Positions 10,339 through 18,099 of a stretch of 64,000 nt of DNA are shown here, one piece after another. Every line of letters begins with the position of its first letter. Position 1 is the first letter of the stretch. A model generated the notes under the pieces. The model saw only the letters and a program-made list of their open reading frames with translations, was not told the origin of the DNA and did no database searches. This stretch comes from Protaetiibacter intestinalis (GTDB lineage Bacteria; Actinomycetota; Actinomycetes; Actinomycetales; Microbacteriaceae): assembly GCF_003627075.1 (NCBI RefSeq), contig NZ_CP032630.1, positions 2,666,001-2,730,000 of the forward strand, given 5' to 3'. A program made the translations under genes and the position numbers.

Positions 10339-10354
10339 TCGAATGCATGTTCGA
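10339..10354. promoter_or_regulatory. LexA (SOS) box overlapping the imuA' start codon
   Basis: TCGAAT-GCAT-GTTCGA differs at one base from the actinobacterial SOS box TCGAAC-N4-GTTCGA. The ATG of imuA' (10347) is inside the box, and a TAGCAT -10 hexamer (10334-10339) abuts it. LexA bound here would cover the expected transcription start of a leaderless mRNA. Confidence 0.75.
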
Positions 10355-11051
10355 GTCGGCGCGCGCGGAGGAGATCCGCGGACTGCAGGATCGCATCCGC
10401 GGCATGCAGCGCACCCGGCTCGACGAGCGCGCGCTGCCCACCTCGGAGTCGCTCGCGGAGCTGCTGCCCGGTGGCGCGCTCGCGGCGGGTGGCAGCTACG
10501 TCGTCGAGGGCTCGACGGCGCTCGCGCTCGAACTGCTGCGCGAGCCGAGCCGTGCGGGCTCGTGGTGCGCCGTCGTGGGCATGCCCGACCTGGGGGTCGA
10601 GGCGGCCGCCGCCGCGGGCCTCGAGCTCGAGCGGCTCGTGCTCGTGCCGCATCCGGCCGAGCAGTGGTTCGCGGTCGTCGCGGCGCTCGTGGATGCGGTC
10701 GCCGTCGTGCTCGTGCGCCCGCCCGCCCGGGCGCGCGTCGGCGAGGCGGCGGCCGGGCGGCTGGCGGCGCGGCTGCGGCAGAGGGGGGCCGTGCTCGTCT
10801 CGACGCGCGACTGGCCGCGGGCGCATGCGCGGCTCGAGGTGTCCGAGAGCGACTGGGCGGGGCTCGGCGCGGGGTTCGGGCACCTCGCGGCGCGGCAGGT
10901 GACGGTCGCCTCCCGTTCGCCCGCCTGGCAGGGGCGCAGCCGCTCCCGGCGGCTCTGGCTGCCGGATGCGCGGGGGCTCGTCTCGCCCGTGCAGGCGCGG
11001 AGCGCGGAGGGTGCGGGCGTTCCCCTGCGCGCCGTCGCCGGCGGTCTCTAG
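10347..11051 (+). CDS. imuA': ImuA' (RecA-like SOS mutasome component)
   Basis: A 234-residue protein with weak RecA/SulA-like character (AELLPGGALAAGGSYVVEG, then AVVGMPDLGVEAAAAAGLELERLVLVP, then VLVRPPARARVGEAAAGRLAARLRQRG), which is the pattern of actinobacterial ImuA'. In mycobacteria ImuA' works with ImuB and the polymerase DnaE2 to copy past DNA lesions, causing damage-induced mutation. No intact Walker A motif (GxxxxGKS/T) is visible, as is usual for ImuA'. Identification rests on position in an imuA'-imuB-dnaE2 cassette and the SOS box at its start. The start codon follows TAGCAT by 7 nt. Confidence 0.8.
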   Translation: MFESARAEEIRGLQDRIRGMQRTRLDERALPTSESLAELLPGGALAAGGSYVVEGSTALALELLREPSRAGSWCAVVGMPDLGVEAAAAAGLELERLVLVPHPAEQWFAVVAALVDAVAVVLVRPPARARVGEAAAGRLAARLRQRGAVLVSTRDWPRAHARLEVSESDWAGLGAGFGHLAARQVTVASRSPAWQGRSRSRRLWLPDARGLVSPVQARSAEGAGVPLRAVAGGL

Positions 11052-11060
11052 GCTGACGGG

Positions 11061-11360
11061 ATGCGGTACCGCTTCGAGGCCGAGCTGCGGCGCTGGGAGG
11101 CGCGCGTGCACGACGACTGGTACTTCGTCGACCTGCCGCTCGAGCAGTCGGCCGAGATCCACGAGTGGGCGGATGCGCTCCCCCGCGCGGGCTTCGGCGC
11201 CGTCAAGGTCACGGCGCGGGTCGGCGCCACGAGCTGGTCGACCTCGATCTTCCCCGGGGCATCCGGTGTCTACAGCCTCGTGCTGAACGCCCGCGTGCGC
11301 CGCGCCGAGGGCATCGAGCCGGGCGACACGGTCGTCGCCGAGGTCGAGCTCGCGGGGTGA
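11061..11360 (+). CDS. DUF1905 domain protein
   Basis: A 99-residue protein that is almost entirely a DUF1905 domain, a small beta-barrel of unknown function. Recognisable parts are YRFEAELRRWE at the N-terminus, WYFVDLPLEQSAEIHEWA, and FGAVKVTARVGATSWSTSIFP. It lies 9 bp after imuA', so it may be co-transcribed, but it also has its own TAGGCT (11049-11054) six nt before the ATG. DUF1905 is not a known part of the ImuA'-ImuB-DnaE2 cassette. Whether this is a functional link or an accidental insertion cannot be told. Confidence 0.85.
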   Translation: MRYRFEAELRRWEARVHDDWYFVDLPLEQSAEIHEWADALPRAGFGAVKVTARVGATSWSTSIFPGASGVYSLVLNARVRRAEGIEPGDTVVAEVELAG

Positions 11361-11394
11361 CGCGCCGCCGCGCCCGACCCGCCGCATCCGCTGT

Positions 11395-11551
11395 TTTCGC
11401 AACTCAGGAGCATCCGCCCGGAACGACGCTTCCCGGGCCTCCTCGCGGTTTTCTCCTGAGTTGCGAAACTGCCGTCTTCCGCAACTCAGGAGAAAGGTGT
11501 TGCGGCGGGGATTTTCGGGGCGGATGCGCCGGGATCTCCTGAGTTGCGGAA
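11395..11551. repeat. Two tandem inverted-repeat elements (CGCAACTCAGGAG)
   Basis: Four copies of CGCAACTCAGGAG occur as two inverted pairs. Element 1 has perfect 16-bp arms at 11395-11410 and 11453-11468 around a 42-nt spacer. Element 2 has perfect 16-bp arms at 11477-11492 and 11536-11551 around a 43-nt spacer. The spacers share GCATCCGCCC when element 2 is read in reverse, so element 2 looks like an inverted copy of element 1. The pair fills most of the 237-bp gap before imuB and resembles a bacterial interspersed mosaic element. Confidence 0.9.
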
Positions 11552-11563
11552 TCACGAGGCGGG

Positions 11564-11592
11564 TTGACGCATTCGAACAGATGTTCGAGAAT
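11564..11592 (+). promoter_or_regulatory. imuB promoter with perfect LexA (SOS) box
   Basis: TTGACG (11564-11569) and GAGAAT (11587-11592) are 17 nt apart and form a good -35/-10 pair. Between and overlapping them, at 11573-11588, lies TCGAAC-AGAT-GTTCGA, an exact match to the mycobacterial/actinobacterial LexA box TCGAAC-N4-GTTCGA. The ATG follows the -10 by 5 nt. LexA bound here would block polymerase, giving SOS induction of imuB-dnaE2. Confidence 0.93.
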
Positions 11593-11597
11593 GGGGT

Positions 11598-13130
11598 ATG
11601 ACCGCGACCGCTCCCCGGCTTCTCGTGCTGCACGTGGCCGACTGGGCGGTGCGGGCGCAGGGCCGCGCCGAGCGCATCCCCGACGGGCAGGCCGTCGCGC
11701 TCGTGGCGAAGGGGCTCGTGGTCGCCTGCACCCCCGCCGCCCGGCATGAGGGGGTGCGCGAGGGGATGCGGCAGCGCGAGGCGCAGGGTCGGTGCCCCGG
11801 GCTGCGGGTGCTGCGGGAGGACCCGGCCGTCGCCGTGCGCGCCTTCGAACCGGTGCTCGCCGCCCTCGAGCAGGCGCTGCCCGGCTGGCACGCGCTGCGT
11901 CCCGGCACGGCCGCGATCCGCGCGCGCGGCCCCGCCCGCTACTACGGCAACGAGCGGGCAGCCGCGCGCACGGTGCTCGGCATCGTCGCCGAGGCGGGGG
12001 CGGATGCGGCCCGGGTCGGTATCGCGGCCGGGCTCTTCGCCGCCGAGCTCGCGAGCCGTGTCGGCCGTGAACAGTCGCGCATCGTGCCCGACGACGAGAC
12101 GACCGCCTTCCTCGCCCCGCTTCCCGTCGCCGCCCTCGGCGACCCCGAGCTCGCGTCCCTGCTCCCCCGGCTCGGCATCCGCACCCTCGGCGAGTTCGCG
12201 CGGCTCGAGGAGGCGGATGTCGTGGCCCGCTTCGGTCCCGCCGGGGCGCGCCTGCACGCGCTCGCCCGCGGCCGGGATCCGCGGCCCGCGACCCCGCGCA
12301 TCCCGCCGCGCGACATCGACGCGGTCGTCGACTTCGAGCCGGCCGCCGAACGCGTCGACGAGGTCGCCTTCGGCGTGCGGGCCGCGTGCGACGACTTCGT
12401 GCGCGCCCTGCTCGCCGAGCGGCTCGTCTGCACGGCGCTGCGCATCGAGCTGCTGAGCGACCGCGGCGAGGGCGACGAGCGGGTCTGGTTGCACCCGCGC
12501 TCCTTCTCGGCCGCCGAGGTGGTCGACCGGGTGCGCTGGCAGCTGCAGGCCACCGAGACGCTCCGTGCGGGCGTCGTGCGGGTGCGGGTGAGCCCCGAGG
12601 CCGTCGACCCCGTGCACGTGCACGAGGGCGGCCTGTGGGGGCTCGGCCCCGACGAGCGCGTGCACTCGGCGCTGTCGCGCGTGCAGGGCATGGTGGGCCA
12701 CCGCGGCGTGCTCACCCCGCGGCTCGCGGGCGGTCGCCGCCCCGCCGACCGCCAGCAGCTCGTGCCGTGGGGCGACCGTGCGGTCGTGGCGCGACCGCGC
12801 ACCGATCCCTGGCCGGGCGCTCTGCCCGATCCCCCGCCCACGACCGTCTACGAGGTGCCGCGCCCGCTGCGGGTCGAGGATGCGCGGGGTCGCCCCGTCA
12901 CGGTCGACGAGCGCGGGGCGGTGAGCGCGGCCCCCGCCGTGCTCGTCGCGCAGTCCGGCACCCGGCGCGAGCTCACCGCCTGGGCGGGCCCGTGGCCCCT
13001 CGAGGAGCGCTGGTGGGATCCGCAGACCGCCCGCAGCGCGCACCGCCTGCAGGCCGTCGACGCCACCGGATGCGCGTGGCTGCTCGTGCTCGACGCCGAG
13101 GGCTGGTGGGCCGAGGGGCGCTACGACTGA
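11598..13130 (+). CDS. imuB: ImuB, inactive Y-family polymerase adaptor
   Basis: A 510-residue Y-family polymerase homologue. ImuB does not polymerise; it links DnaE2 and ImuA' to the sliding clamp. Consistent with this, the catalytic D-x-D of Y-family enzymes is replaced near the N-terminus by HVADWAV, and the SxDE motif is absent where GTAAIRARG is found. Palm, thumb (LGDPELASLLPRLGIRTLGEFARLEEADVVARFG) and little-finger regions remain, and a C-terminal ImuB-specific region follows. Start is at the ATG after the LexA-controlled promoter. Its stop overlaps the dnaE2 start (TGATG), so both are made from one SOS-induced message. Confidence 0.92.
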   Translation: MTATAPRLLVLHVADWAVRAQGRAERIPDGQAVALVAKGLVVACTPAARHEGVREGMRQREAQGRCPGLRVLREDPAVAVRAFEPVLAALEQALPGWHALRPGTAAIRARGPARYYGNERAAARTVLGIVAEAGADAARVGIAAGLFAAELASRVGREQSRIVPDDETTAFLAPLPVAALGDPELASLLPRLGIRTLGEFARLEEADVVARFGPAGARLHALARGRDPRPATPRIPPRDIDAVVDFEPAAERVDEVAFGVRAACDDFVRALLAERLVCTALRIELLSDRGEGDERVWLHPRSFSAAEVVDRVRWQLQATETLRAGVVRVRVSPEAVDPVHVHEGGLWGLGPDERVHSALSRVQGMVGHRGVLTPRLAGGRRPADRQQLVPWGDRAVVARPRTDPWPGALPDPPPTTVYEVPRPLRVEDARGRPVTVDERGAVSAAPAVLVAQSGTRRELTAWAGPWPLEERWWDPQTARSAHRLQAVDATGCAWLLVLDAEGWWAEGRYD

Positions 13131-16100
13131 TGGGCTGGAGCAACCCGCCGGTGCCCTGGGCCGAGTTCGAACGCACCCTCTCGGGCCGCCGCCCCGCGGA
13201 GGACGAGGCGCACGACGGCGGCGACGGCCCGGCCTTCTCGCGCAAGCGCGGGCCGTACCTGCCGCCGCGCGAGCTCGTGCGCGACCCGGATGCGCTGCCC
13301 TACGCCGAGTTGCACGCGCACTCGAGCTTCAGCTTCCTCGACGGCGCCTCCTCGCCCGAGGAGCTGCTCGAGGAGGCGGAACGCCTGGGCCTCAGCGCGC
13401 TCGCCCTCGTCGACCACGACACCTTTGCCGGCATCGTGCGCTTCGCCGAGGCGGCCGAGACCTCGAGCGTCGCGACGGTGTTCGGCGCCGAGCTCTCGCT
13501 CGGGCTCGCCGGCCCGCAGAACGGCGAACCCGATCCGGAGGGCAGCCACCTCGTGGTGCTCGCGCGCGGGCCGGAGGGCTACCACCGCCTCGCCTCCGCC
13601 CTCACCGAGGCGAACCTGCGCGGCGCCGAGAAGGGGCGGCCCGTCTACGAGCTTCCGCGGCTCGCCGAGGCAGCAGGCGGGCACTGGGCGGTGCTCACCG
13701 GATGCCGCAAGGGCGCCGTGCGCCGCGCGCTCGAGACGGGCGGGGCGGATGCCGCGGGCCGCGCCCTCGACGAACTGGTCGCCGTCTTCGGGCGGGAGGC
13801 CGTGCACGTCGAGCTCATCGACCACGGCGACCCCCTCGACAGCGACCGCAACGACGTGCTCGCGGAGCTGGCATCCGCCCGCGGACTGCCGGTGCTCGCG
13901 AGCGGCAACGTGCACTACGCCCACCCCGGGCGGCGGCACCTGGCCGCGGCGGTCGCCGCGGTGCGCGCCCGCCGCAGCCTCGACGAGCTCGACGGCTGGC
14001 TGCCCGCCACGGGAGGGGCGCACCTGCGCTCGGGCCGCGAGATGCGCGAGCGCTTCGCCCGCTACCCGGGAGCGGTCGAGCACGGGCTCGAGCTCGCCGC
14101 CGAGCTCGCCTTCCCGCTGCGCCGCGCGAAGCCCGCCCTGCCGAGACAGCAGGTGCCCGAGGGGCACACCCCCATGTCGTACCTGCGCGAGCTGGTCTGG
14201 GCGGCGGTCCCCGAACGCTACCCCGAGCTCGACGAGGCGGGGCGCGCCCGCATCGAGGCGGAGCTCGACGTCATCGCGACGAAGGACTTCCCCGGCTACT
14301 TCCTCATCGTGCACGACATCGTCGCCTTCGCCCGCAGCCGAGGCATCCTGTGCCAGGGGCGGGGGTCTGCCGCCAACTCGGCCGTCTGCTACCTGCTCGG
14401 CATCACCGCGGTCGACGCGATCGCCTACCGGCTGCCGTTCGAGCGCTTCCTGTCGAGCCTGCGCGACGAGGAGCCCGACATCGACGTCGACTTCGACTCG
14501 GACCGCCGCGAGGAGGTCATCCAGTGGGTGTACGGCAAGTACGGGCGCCGCAACGCCGCCCAGGTCGCCAACGTCATCCAGTACCGGCCGAAGAACGCCG
14601 TGCGCGACATGGCGAAGGCGCTCGGCTACAGCCCCGGGCAGCAGGACGCCTGGTCGAAGCAGGTCGACGCGCACGCCTGGAACCTGGAGGCGGCCGCGAC
14701 CGCCGACTCCGACATCCCCGCGCCCGTGATCGAGCTGGCCCGCGAACTGCTGAAGGCCCCGCGGCACCTCGGCATCCACTCGGGCGGCATGGTGCTCACC
14801 GACCGGCCCGTCGGCGAGGTGGTGCCGATCGAGCACGCCCGCATGAGGGACCGCACCGTCATCCAGTGGGACAAGGACGACGCCGCCTGGATGGGGCTCG
14901 TCAAGTTCGACCTGCTGGGCCTCGGCATGCTCGCGGCTCTGCAGCACTGCTTCGACCTCATCGTGCAGGCCACCGGCGAGCGGTGGACGCTGCAGACGCT
15001 GCCGAAGGAGGAGCCGGCCGTCTACGACATGCTGTGCCGGGCCGACTCGATCGGGGTGTTCCAGGTGGAGTCGCGGGCCCAGATGGGGTTGCTGCCGCGC
15101 CTGCAGCCGCGCAGGTTCTACGACCTCGTGGTGCAGATCGCGCTCGTGCGGCCGGGGCCCATCCAGGGTGGGGCCGTGCACCCCTTCGTGCGCCGCAAGC
15201 TCGGGAAGGAGCCCGTGGAGTACGCGCATCCGAAGCTCGAGCCGGTGCTCGCGCGCACCCTCGGGGTTCCCGTGTTCCAGGAGCAGCTCATGCAGATGGC
15301 GATGGCGGTGGGTGAATGCTCGGGCGAGGATGCCGACCTGCTGCGCCGCGCGATGGGCTCGAAGCGCGGGCTCGAACGCATCGACCGGCTGCGCGAGAAG
15401 CTCTACGCGGGCATGGCGTCGAACGGGCTCACGGGGGCGGCCGCCGACGACATCTACGCCAAGATCCAGGCCTTCGCGAACTTCGGCTTCGCCGAGAGCC
15501 ACAGTCTGAGCTTCGCCCTGCTCGTCTACGCGAGCTCGTGGATCAAGCTGCACTACCCGGCCGCGTTCCTCGCGGGCCTGCTGCGGGCCCAGCCGATGGG
15601 CTTCTACTCCCCCGCCTCGCTCGCCGCCGACGCGAAGCGGCACGGTGTGCGGGTGCTGCGGCCCGACATCCTGCGCTCGGGGGCGGATGCGGGGCTCGAA
15701 CCGCTCTCGGACGGTGCGATTCCCGCCGCCACCGGCCTCGACGCATGCCGCGAACGGCATCAACCCGATCCGGGCGAGTTCGACCCCGCGGCTCCGGATG
15801 TCACGGCCGCGCACCGCCGGGACGGCGGGGTGGCCGTGCGGCTGGGGCTCGCGGCGGTGCGCGGCATCGGGGCGCCGCTCGCGACGCGCATCGTCGCCGA
15901 GCGCGAGACGGGCGGCGCTTTCCGCGACATGGAGGACCTCGTGCGCCGCGTGGGGCTCACGACGGCGCAGCTCGAGGCGCTCGCCACCGCGGGCGCCTTC
16001 GAACCCTTCGGGCTCGCCACCCGCGAGGCCCTCTGGCGGGCGGGCTCCGCCGCCGAGCACCGTGCGGAGTACCTCGCCGGCACGGTCGTGACCGTGCAGC

Positions 16101-16534
16101 CGCCGCTGTTCGCCGACCCGAGCGCCTTCGAGACGCTCGGCGCCGACCTGTGGGCCACCGGCATCTCCCCCGACGACCACCCCGTGCGGCACCTGCGCGC
16201 GGGCCTCGATGCGCGCGGCGTGCTGTCGTCAGCCGCCCTGCGGGGCGCCGAGCCGGGGCGGCGCATCGAGGTGGCGGGGCTCGTGACGCACCGGCAGCGG
16301 CCGGCCACGGCATCCGGGATCACCTTCATGAACCTCGAAGACGAGACGGGTCTCGTCAACGTCATCTGCGGCGCCGGCTTCTGGGCGCGGCACCGTCGTG
16401 TCGCCCGTGACGAGCCCGCGGTGATCGTGCGCGGCATCCTGGAGCGCAGCCCCGAGGGCGTCGTCAACGTGCTCGCCGACGGCATCGAGCCGCTGCGTGT
16501 CGGCGTCGCCCACCGCTCCCGCGACTTCCGGTGA
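13130..16534 (+). CDS. dnaE2: Error-prone DNA polymerase DnaE2
   Basis: An alpha-subunit-type (C-family) DNA polymerase of 1134 residues used for damage-induced mutagenesis. The PHP domain starts ELHAHSSFSFLDGAS (His62, His64). The polymerase active site has D450-I-D452-V-D454 in PDIDVDFDSDRREE, and QGRGSAANSAVCYLLGIT lies just before it. A helix-hairpin-helix region (AAVRGIGAPLATRIV) and a C-terminal OB fold (TFMNLEDETGLVNVI) complete the family layout. The ATG at 13130 shares a base with the imuB stop. The open frame extending back to 12386 is only a shadow within imuB. Confidence 0.95.
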   Translation: MGWSNPPVPWAEFERTLSGRRPAEDEAHDGGDGPAFSRKRGPYLPPRELVRDPDALPYAELHAHSSFSFLDGASSPEELLEEAERLGLSALALVDHDTFAGIVRFAEAAETSSVATVFGAELSLGLAGPQNGEPDPEGSHLVVLARGPEGYHRLASALTEANLRGAEKGRPVYELPRLAEAAGGHWAVLTGCRKGAVRRALETGGADAAGRALDELVAVFGREAVHVELIDHGDPLDSDRNDVLAELASARGLPVLASGNVHYAHPGRRHLAAAVAAVRARRSLDELDGWLPATGGAHLRSGREMRERFARYPGAVEHGLELAAELAFPLRRAKPALPRQQVPEGHTPMSYLRELVWAAVPERYPELDEAGRARIEAELDVIATKDFPGYFLIVHDIVAFARSRGILCQGRGSAANSAVCYLLGITAVDAIAYRLPFERFLSSLRDEEPDIDVDFDSDRREEVIQWVYGKYGRRNAAQVANVIQYRPKNAVRDMAKALGYSPGQQDAWSKQVDAHAWNLEAAATADSDIPAPVIELARELLKAPRHLGIHSGGMVLTDRPVGEVVPIEHARMRDRTVIQWDKDDAAWMGLVKFDLLGLGMLAALQHCFDLIVQATGERWTLQTLPKEEPAVYDMLCRADSIGVFQVESRAQMGLLPRLQPRRFYDLVVQIALVRPGPIQGGAVHPFVRRKLGKEPVEYAHPKLEPVLARTLGVPVFQEQLMQMAMAVGECSGEDADLLRRAMGSKRGLERIDRLREKLYAGMASNGLTGAAADDIYAKIQAFANFGFAESHSLSFALLVYASSWIKLHYPAAFLAGLLRAQPMGFYSPASLAADAKRHGVRVLRPDILRSGADAGLEPLSDGAIPAATGLDACRERHQPDPGEFDPAAPDVTAAHRRDGGVAVRLGLAAVRGIGAPLATRIVAERETGGAFRDMEDLVRRVGLTTAQLEALATAGAFEPFGLATREALWRAGSAAEHRAEYLAGTVVTVQPPLFADPSAFETLGADLWATGISPDDHPVRHLRAGLDARGVLSSAALRGAEPGRRIEVAGLVTHRQRPATASGITFMNLEDETGLVNVICGAGFWARHRRVARDEPAVIVRGILERSPEGVVNVLADGIEPLRVGVAHRSRDFR

Positions 16535-16544
16535 GTGCCGCGCC

Positions 16545-16810
16545 CCTCCGCGGGTTGAGTGCCGCACCACCCCTCCGCGGGTTGAGTATCCGCGCAGCGA
16601 CCCCCTCCCGCGGGTTGAGTAGCCCGCGCAGCGGGCGTATCGAAACCCATGCAGACGTGGACCAGTGAGGCCTCACCGAGCGAAGGCGCCCCGTCGAGGG
16701 GCGCCTTCGCTGGTTTCGATACACCGCGCTTCGCGCGGCACTCAACCAGCAGGAAGGTGACGCCGTGCGGCGGCATTCAACCAGCGGGAAGGTGACGCCG
16801 TGCGGCGGCA
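16545..16810. repeat. REP-like repeat cluster between dnaE2 and the aminotransferase
   Basis: The convergent 277-bp gap is built of repeats. GCGGGTTGAGT occurs three times in direct order (16550, 16577, 16610). The third copy is a full element ending GTATCGAAACC (16637-16647), and an inverted partner, starting GGTTTCGATAC and ending ACTCAACC, lies at 16712-16748. From 16739 two 35-bp tandem units (16739-16773 and 16774-16808) differ at only two positions, and a third truncated unit runs into the aminotransferase stop. A separate terminator hairpin and a 12-bp palindrome (GTGAGGCCTCAC, 16666-16677) lie in the centre. Confidence 0.9.
16680..16710. terminator. Bidirectional terminator inside the repeat cluster
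   Basis: A perfect 13-bp stem (GCGAAGGCGCCCC and its complement) with loop GTCGA lies midway between the 3' ends of dnaE2 (+) and the aminotransferase (-). It is flanked by the inverted GGTTGAGT/TATCGAAACC elements. Confidence 0.8.
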
Positions 16811-16811
16811 C

Positions 16812-18050
16812 TCAGCGAGTGGGAGCCCCCAGCTCCGCCTCGGCGAGCAGCACGCACAGCGCGAGCGCCTCGATCGCGGGCTCGAGCTCCGACTCGGGAG
16901 GCAGCGACGGCGCGATGCGGATGACGCTGTCGCGCGGGTCGTCGCCGTAGGGGTACGCCGCACCGGCGGGCGTGATCGCGATCCCGGCCCCCTTCGCGAG
17001 CTGCACGGCGCGCGCTGCGGTGCCGTCGGGCGCGTAGAGGGTGACGAAGTACCCGCCCGCGGGCTTGGTCCAGGTGGCGCGACCGGACAGCTTCTCGCCG
17101 AGCACCCGATCGACGAGGGCGAACTTGGGCGCGAGCAGCTCCCGGTGCCGTCGCATGAGCGCCCGCACTCCCTCCGCGTCGCGGAAGAAGCGCGCGTGGC
17201 GCAGCTGGTTGAGCTTGTCGGGGCCGATGGTCTGCACGGAGGCGTGCTCCCGGAACCACGCGACGTTGGCGGGGCTCGAGGCGAAGAACGACACCCCGGC
17301 ACCGGCCTGGGTGATCTTGGAGGTCGACGCGTACACGAACACGCGGTCGGGGTTGCCCGCCTCGGCCGCGAAGCCGAGGATGTCGAGCGGCGCGGGTTCC
17401 GCCTCCGTGAGGTGGTGCACCGCGTAGGCGTTGTCCCAGAAGATGCGGAAGTCGCCCGCGGCGGCGGGCAGCGCGACGAGGGCGCGCGCCGTCGCCTCGT
17501 CGACGACCGATCCGGTGGGGTTCGCGTACGTCGGCACGAGCCACATCCCGCGCACGGCCGGGTCCGCGAGGTGCTCCGCGATGGCCGGCAGGTCGAGCGA
17601 GCCGTCGGCGAGATACGGCACGGAGATCATCCGGATGCCGAAGCTCTCGGTGAGTGCGAAGTGCCGGTCGTAGCCGGGCGAGGGGCAGAGGAACGCGACG
17701 TCCTGCCCGACCCACGGCTCGCCCCCGGGGACGCCGTGCAGCAGGGCGTGCACGAGGGTGTCGTGCATGAACTGGAGGCTCGCGTTGTTGCCGGCGAGCA
17801 GCTGCGCGACGGGGATGCCGAGCACCTCGGCGAAGATCTGACGCAGCTCGAGCACTCCGTCCGCACCGCCGTAGTTGCGCAGGTCGGTGCCCGCGGCATC
17901 CCGGTAGTCGTCGGAGAGGTCGATGCCGAGCAGGCCGTTCGAGAGGTCGAGCTGGGCCGCCGAGGGCTTGCCGCGGGTGAGGTCGAGCGAGAGTCCGCGA
18001 GCCTTCAGCGCGTCGTAGTCCGCGCGCAGGCTCTCGAGGGTGTGGGGCAT
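16812..18050 (-). CDS. PLP-dependent aminotransferase class I (aspartate aminotransferase-like)
   Basis: A 412-residue fold-type I aminotransferase of the actinobacterial aspartate aminotransferase group. The PLP lysine is in ASTSKITQAGAG, the conserved Asn/Tyr region reads NPTG (VPTYANPTGSVVDE), and AGNNASLQFM with FLCPSPGYDRHF form the cofactor phosphate region. It probably exchanges amino groups between aspartate or another amino acid and 2-oxoglutarate; specificity is inferred. TAGCGT (18057-18062, minus strand) lies 6 nt before the ATG, so the transcript is probably leaderless and separate from the helicase upstream. Confidence 0.85.
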   Translation of the reverse strand: MPHTLESLRADYDALKARGLSLDLTRGKPSAAQLDLSNGLLGIDLSDDYRDAAGTDLRNYGGADGVLELRQIFAEVLGIPVAQLLAGNNASLQFMHDTLVHALLHGVPGGEPWVGQDVAFLCPSPGYDRHFALTESFGIRMISVPYLADGSLDLPAIAEHLADPAVRGMWLVPTYANPTGSVVDEATARALVALPAAAGDFRIFWDNAYAVHHLTEAEPAPLDILGFAAEAGNPDRVFVYASTSKITQAGAGVSFFASSPANVAWFREHASVQTIGPDKLNQLRHARFFRDAEGVRALMRRHRELLAPKFALVDRVLGEKLSGRATWTKPAGGYFVTLYAPDGTAARAVQLAKGAGIAITPAGAAYPYGDDPRDSVIRIAPSLPPESELEPAIEALALCVLLAEAELGAPTR

Positions 18051-18069
18051 GTCTCCACGCTACCCGCTG

Positions 18070-18091
18070 GGCATCACGCTCCCGTGATGCC
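18070..18091 (-). terminator. Hairpin after the helicase gene
   Basis: A perfect 9-bp stem (GGCATCACG/CGTGATGCC) with loop CTCC lies between the helicase stop and the -10 box of the aminotransferase. It has no T-tract; position and perfect pairing suggest termination. Confidence 0.65.
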
Positions 18092-18099
18092 GATCCGGC

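Noticed and set aside
11395..11551. The repeats before imuB as a short CRISPR array
   Set aside because: Copies alternate in orientation and form palindromic pairs, there are only four, and no cas genes are near.
9378..13043. A 1221-codon open frame on the minus strand opposite imuA'-imuB
   Set aside because: High GC keeps antisense frames open. The translation is low-complexity Arg/His/Pro/Ala text with no domain, while the plus strand has recognisable genes, promoters and LexA boxes.
12386..13129. A possible long N-terminal extension of DnaE2 reaching into imuB
   Set aside because: The upstream part is Arg/Ala-rich shadow of imuB. The ATG at 13130 overlapping the imuB stop gives a normal DnaE2 length and PHP domain start.
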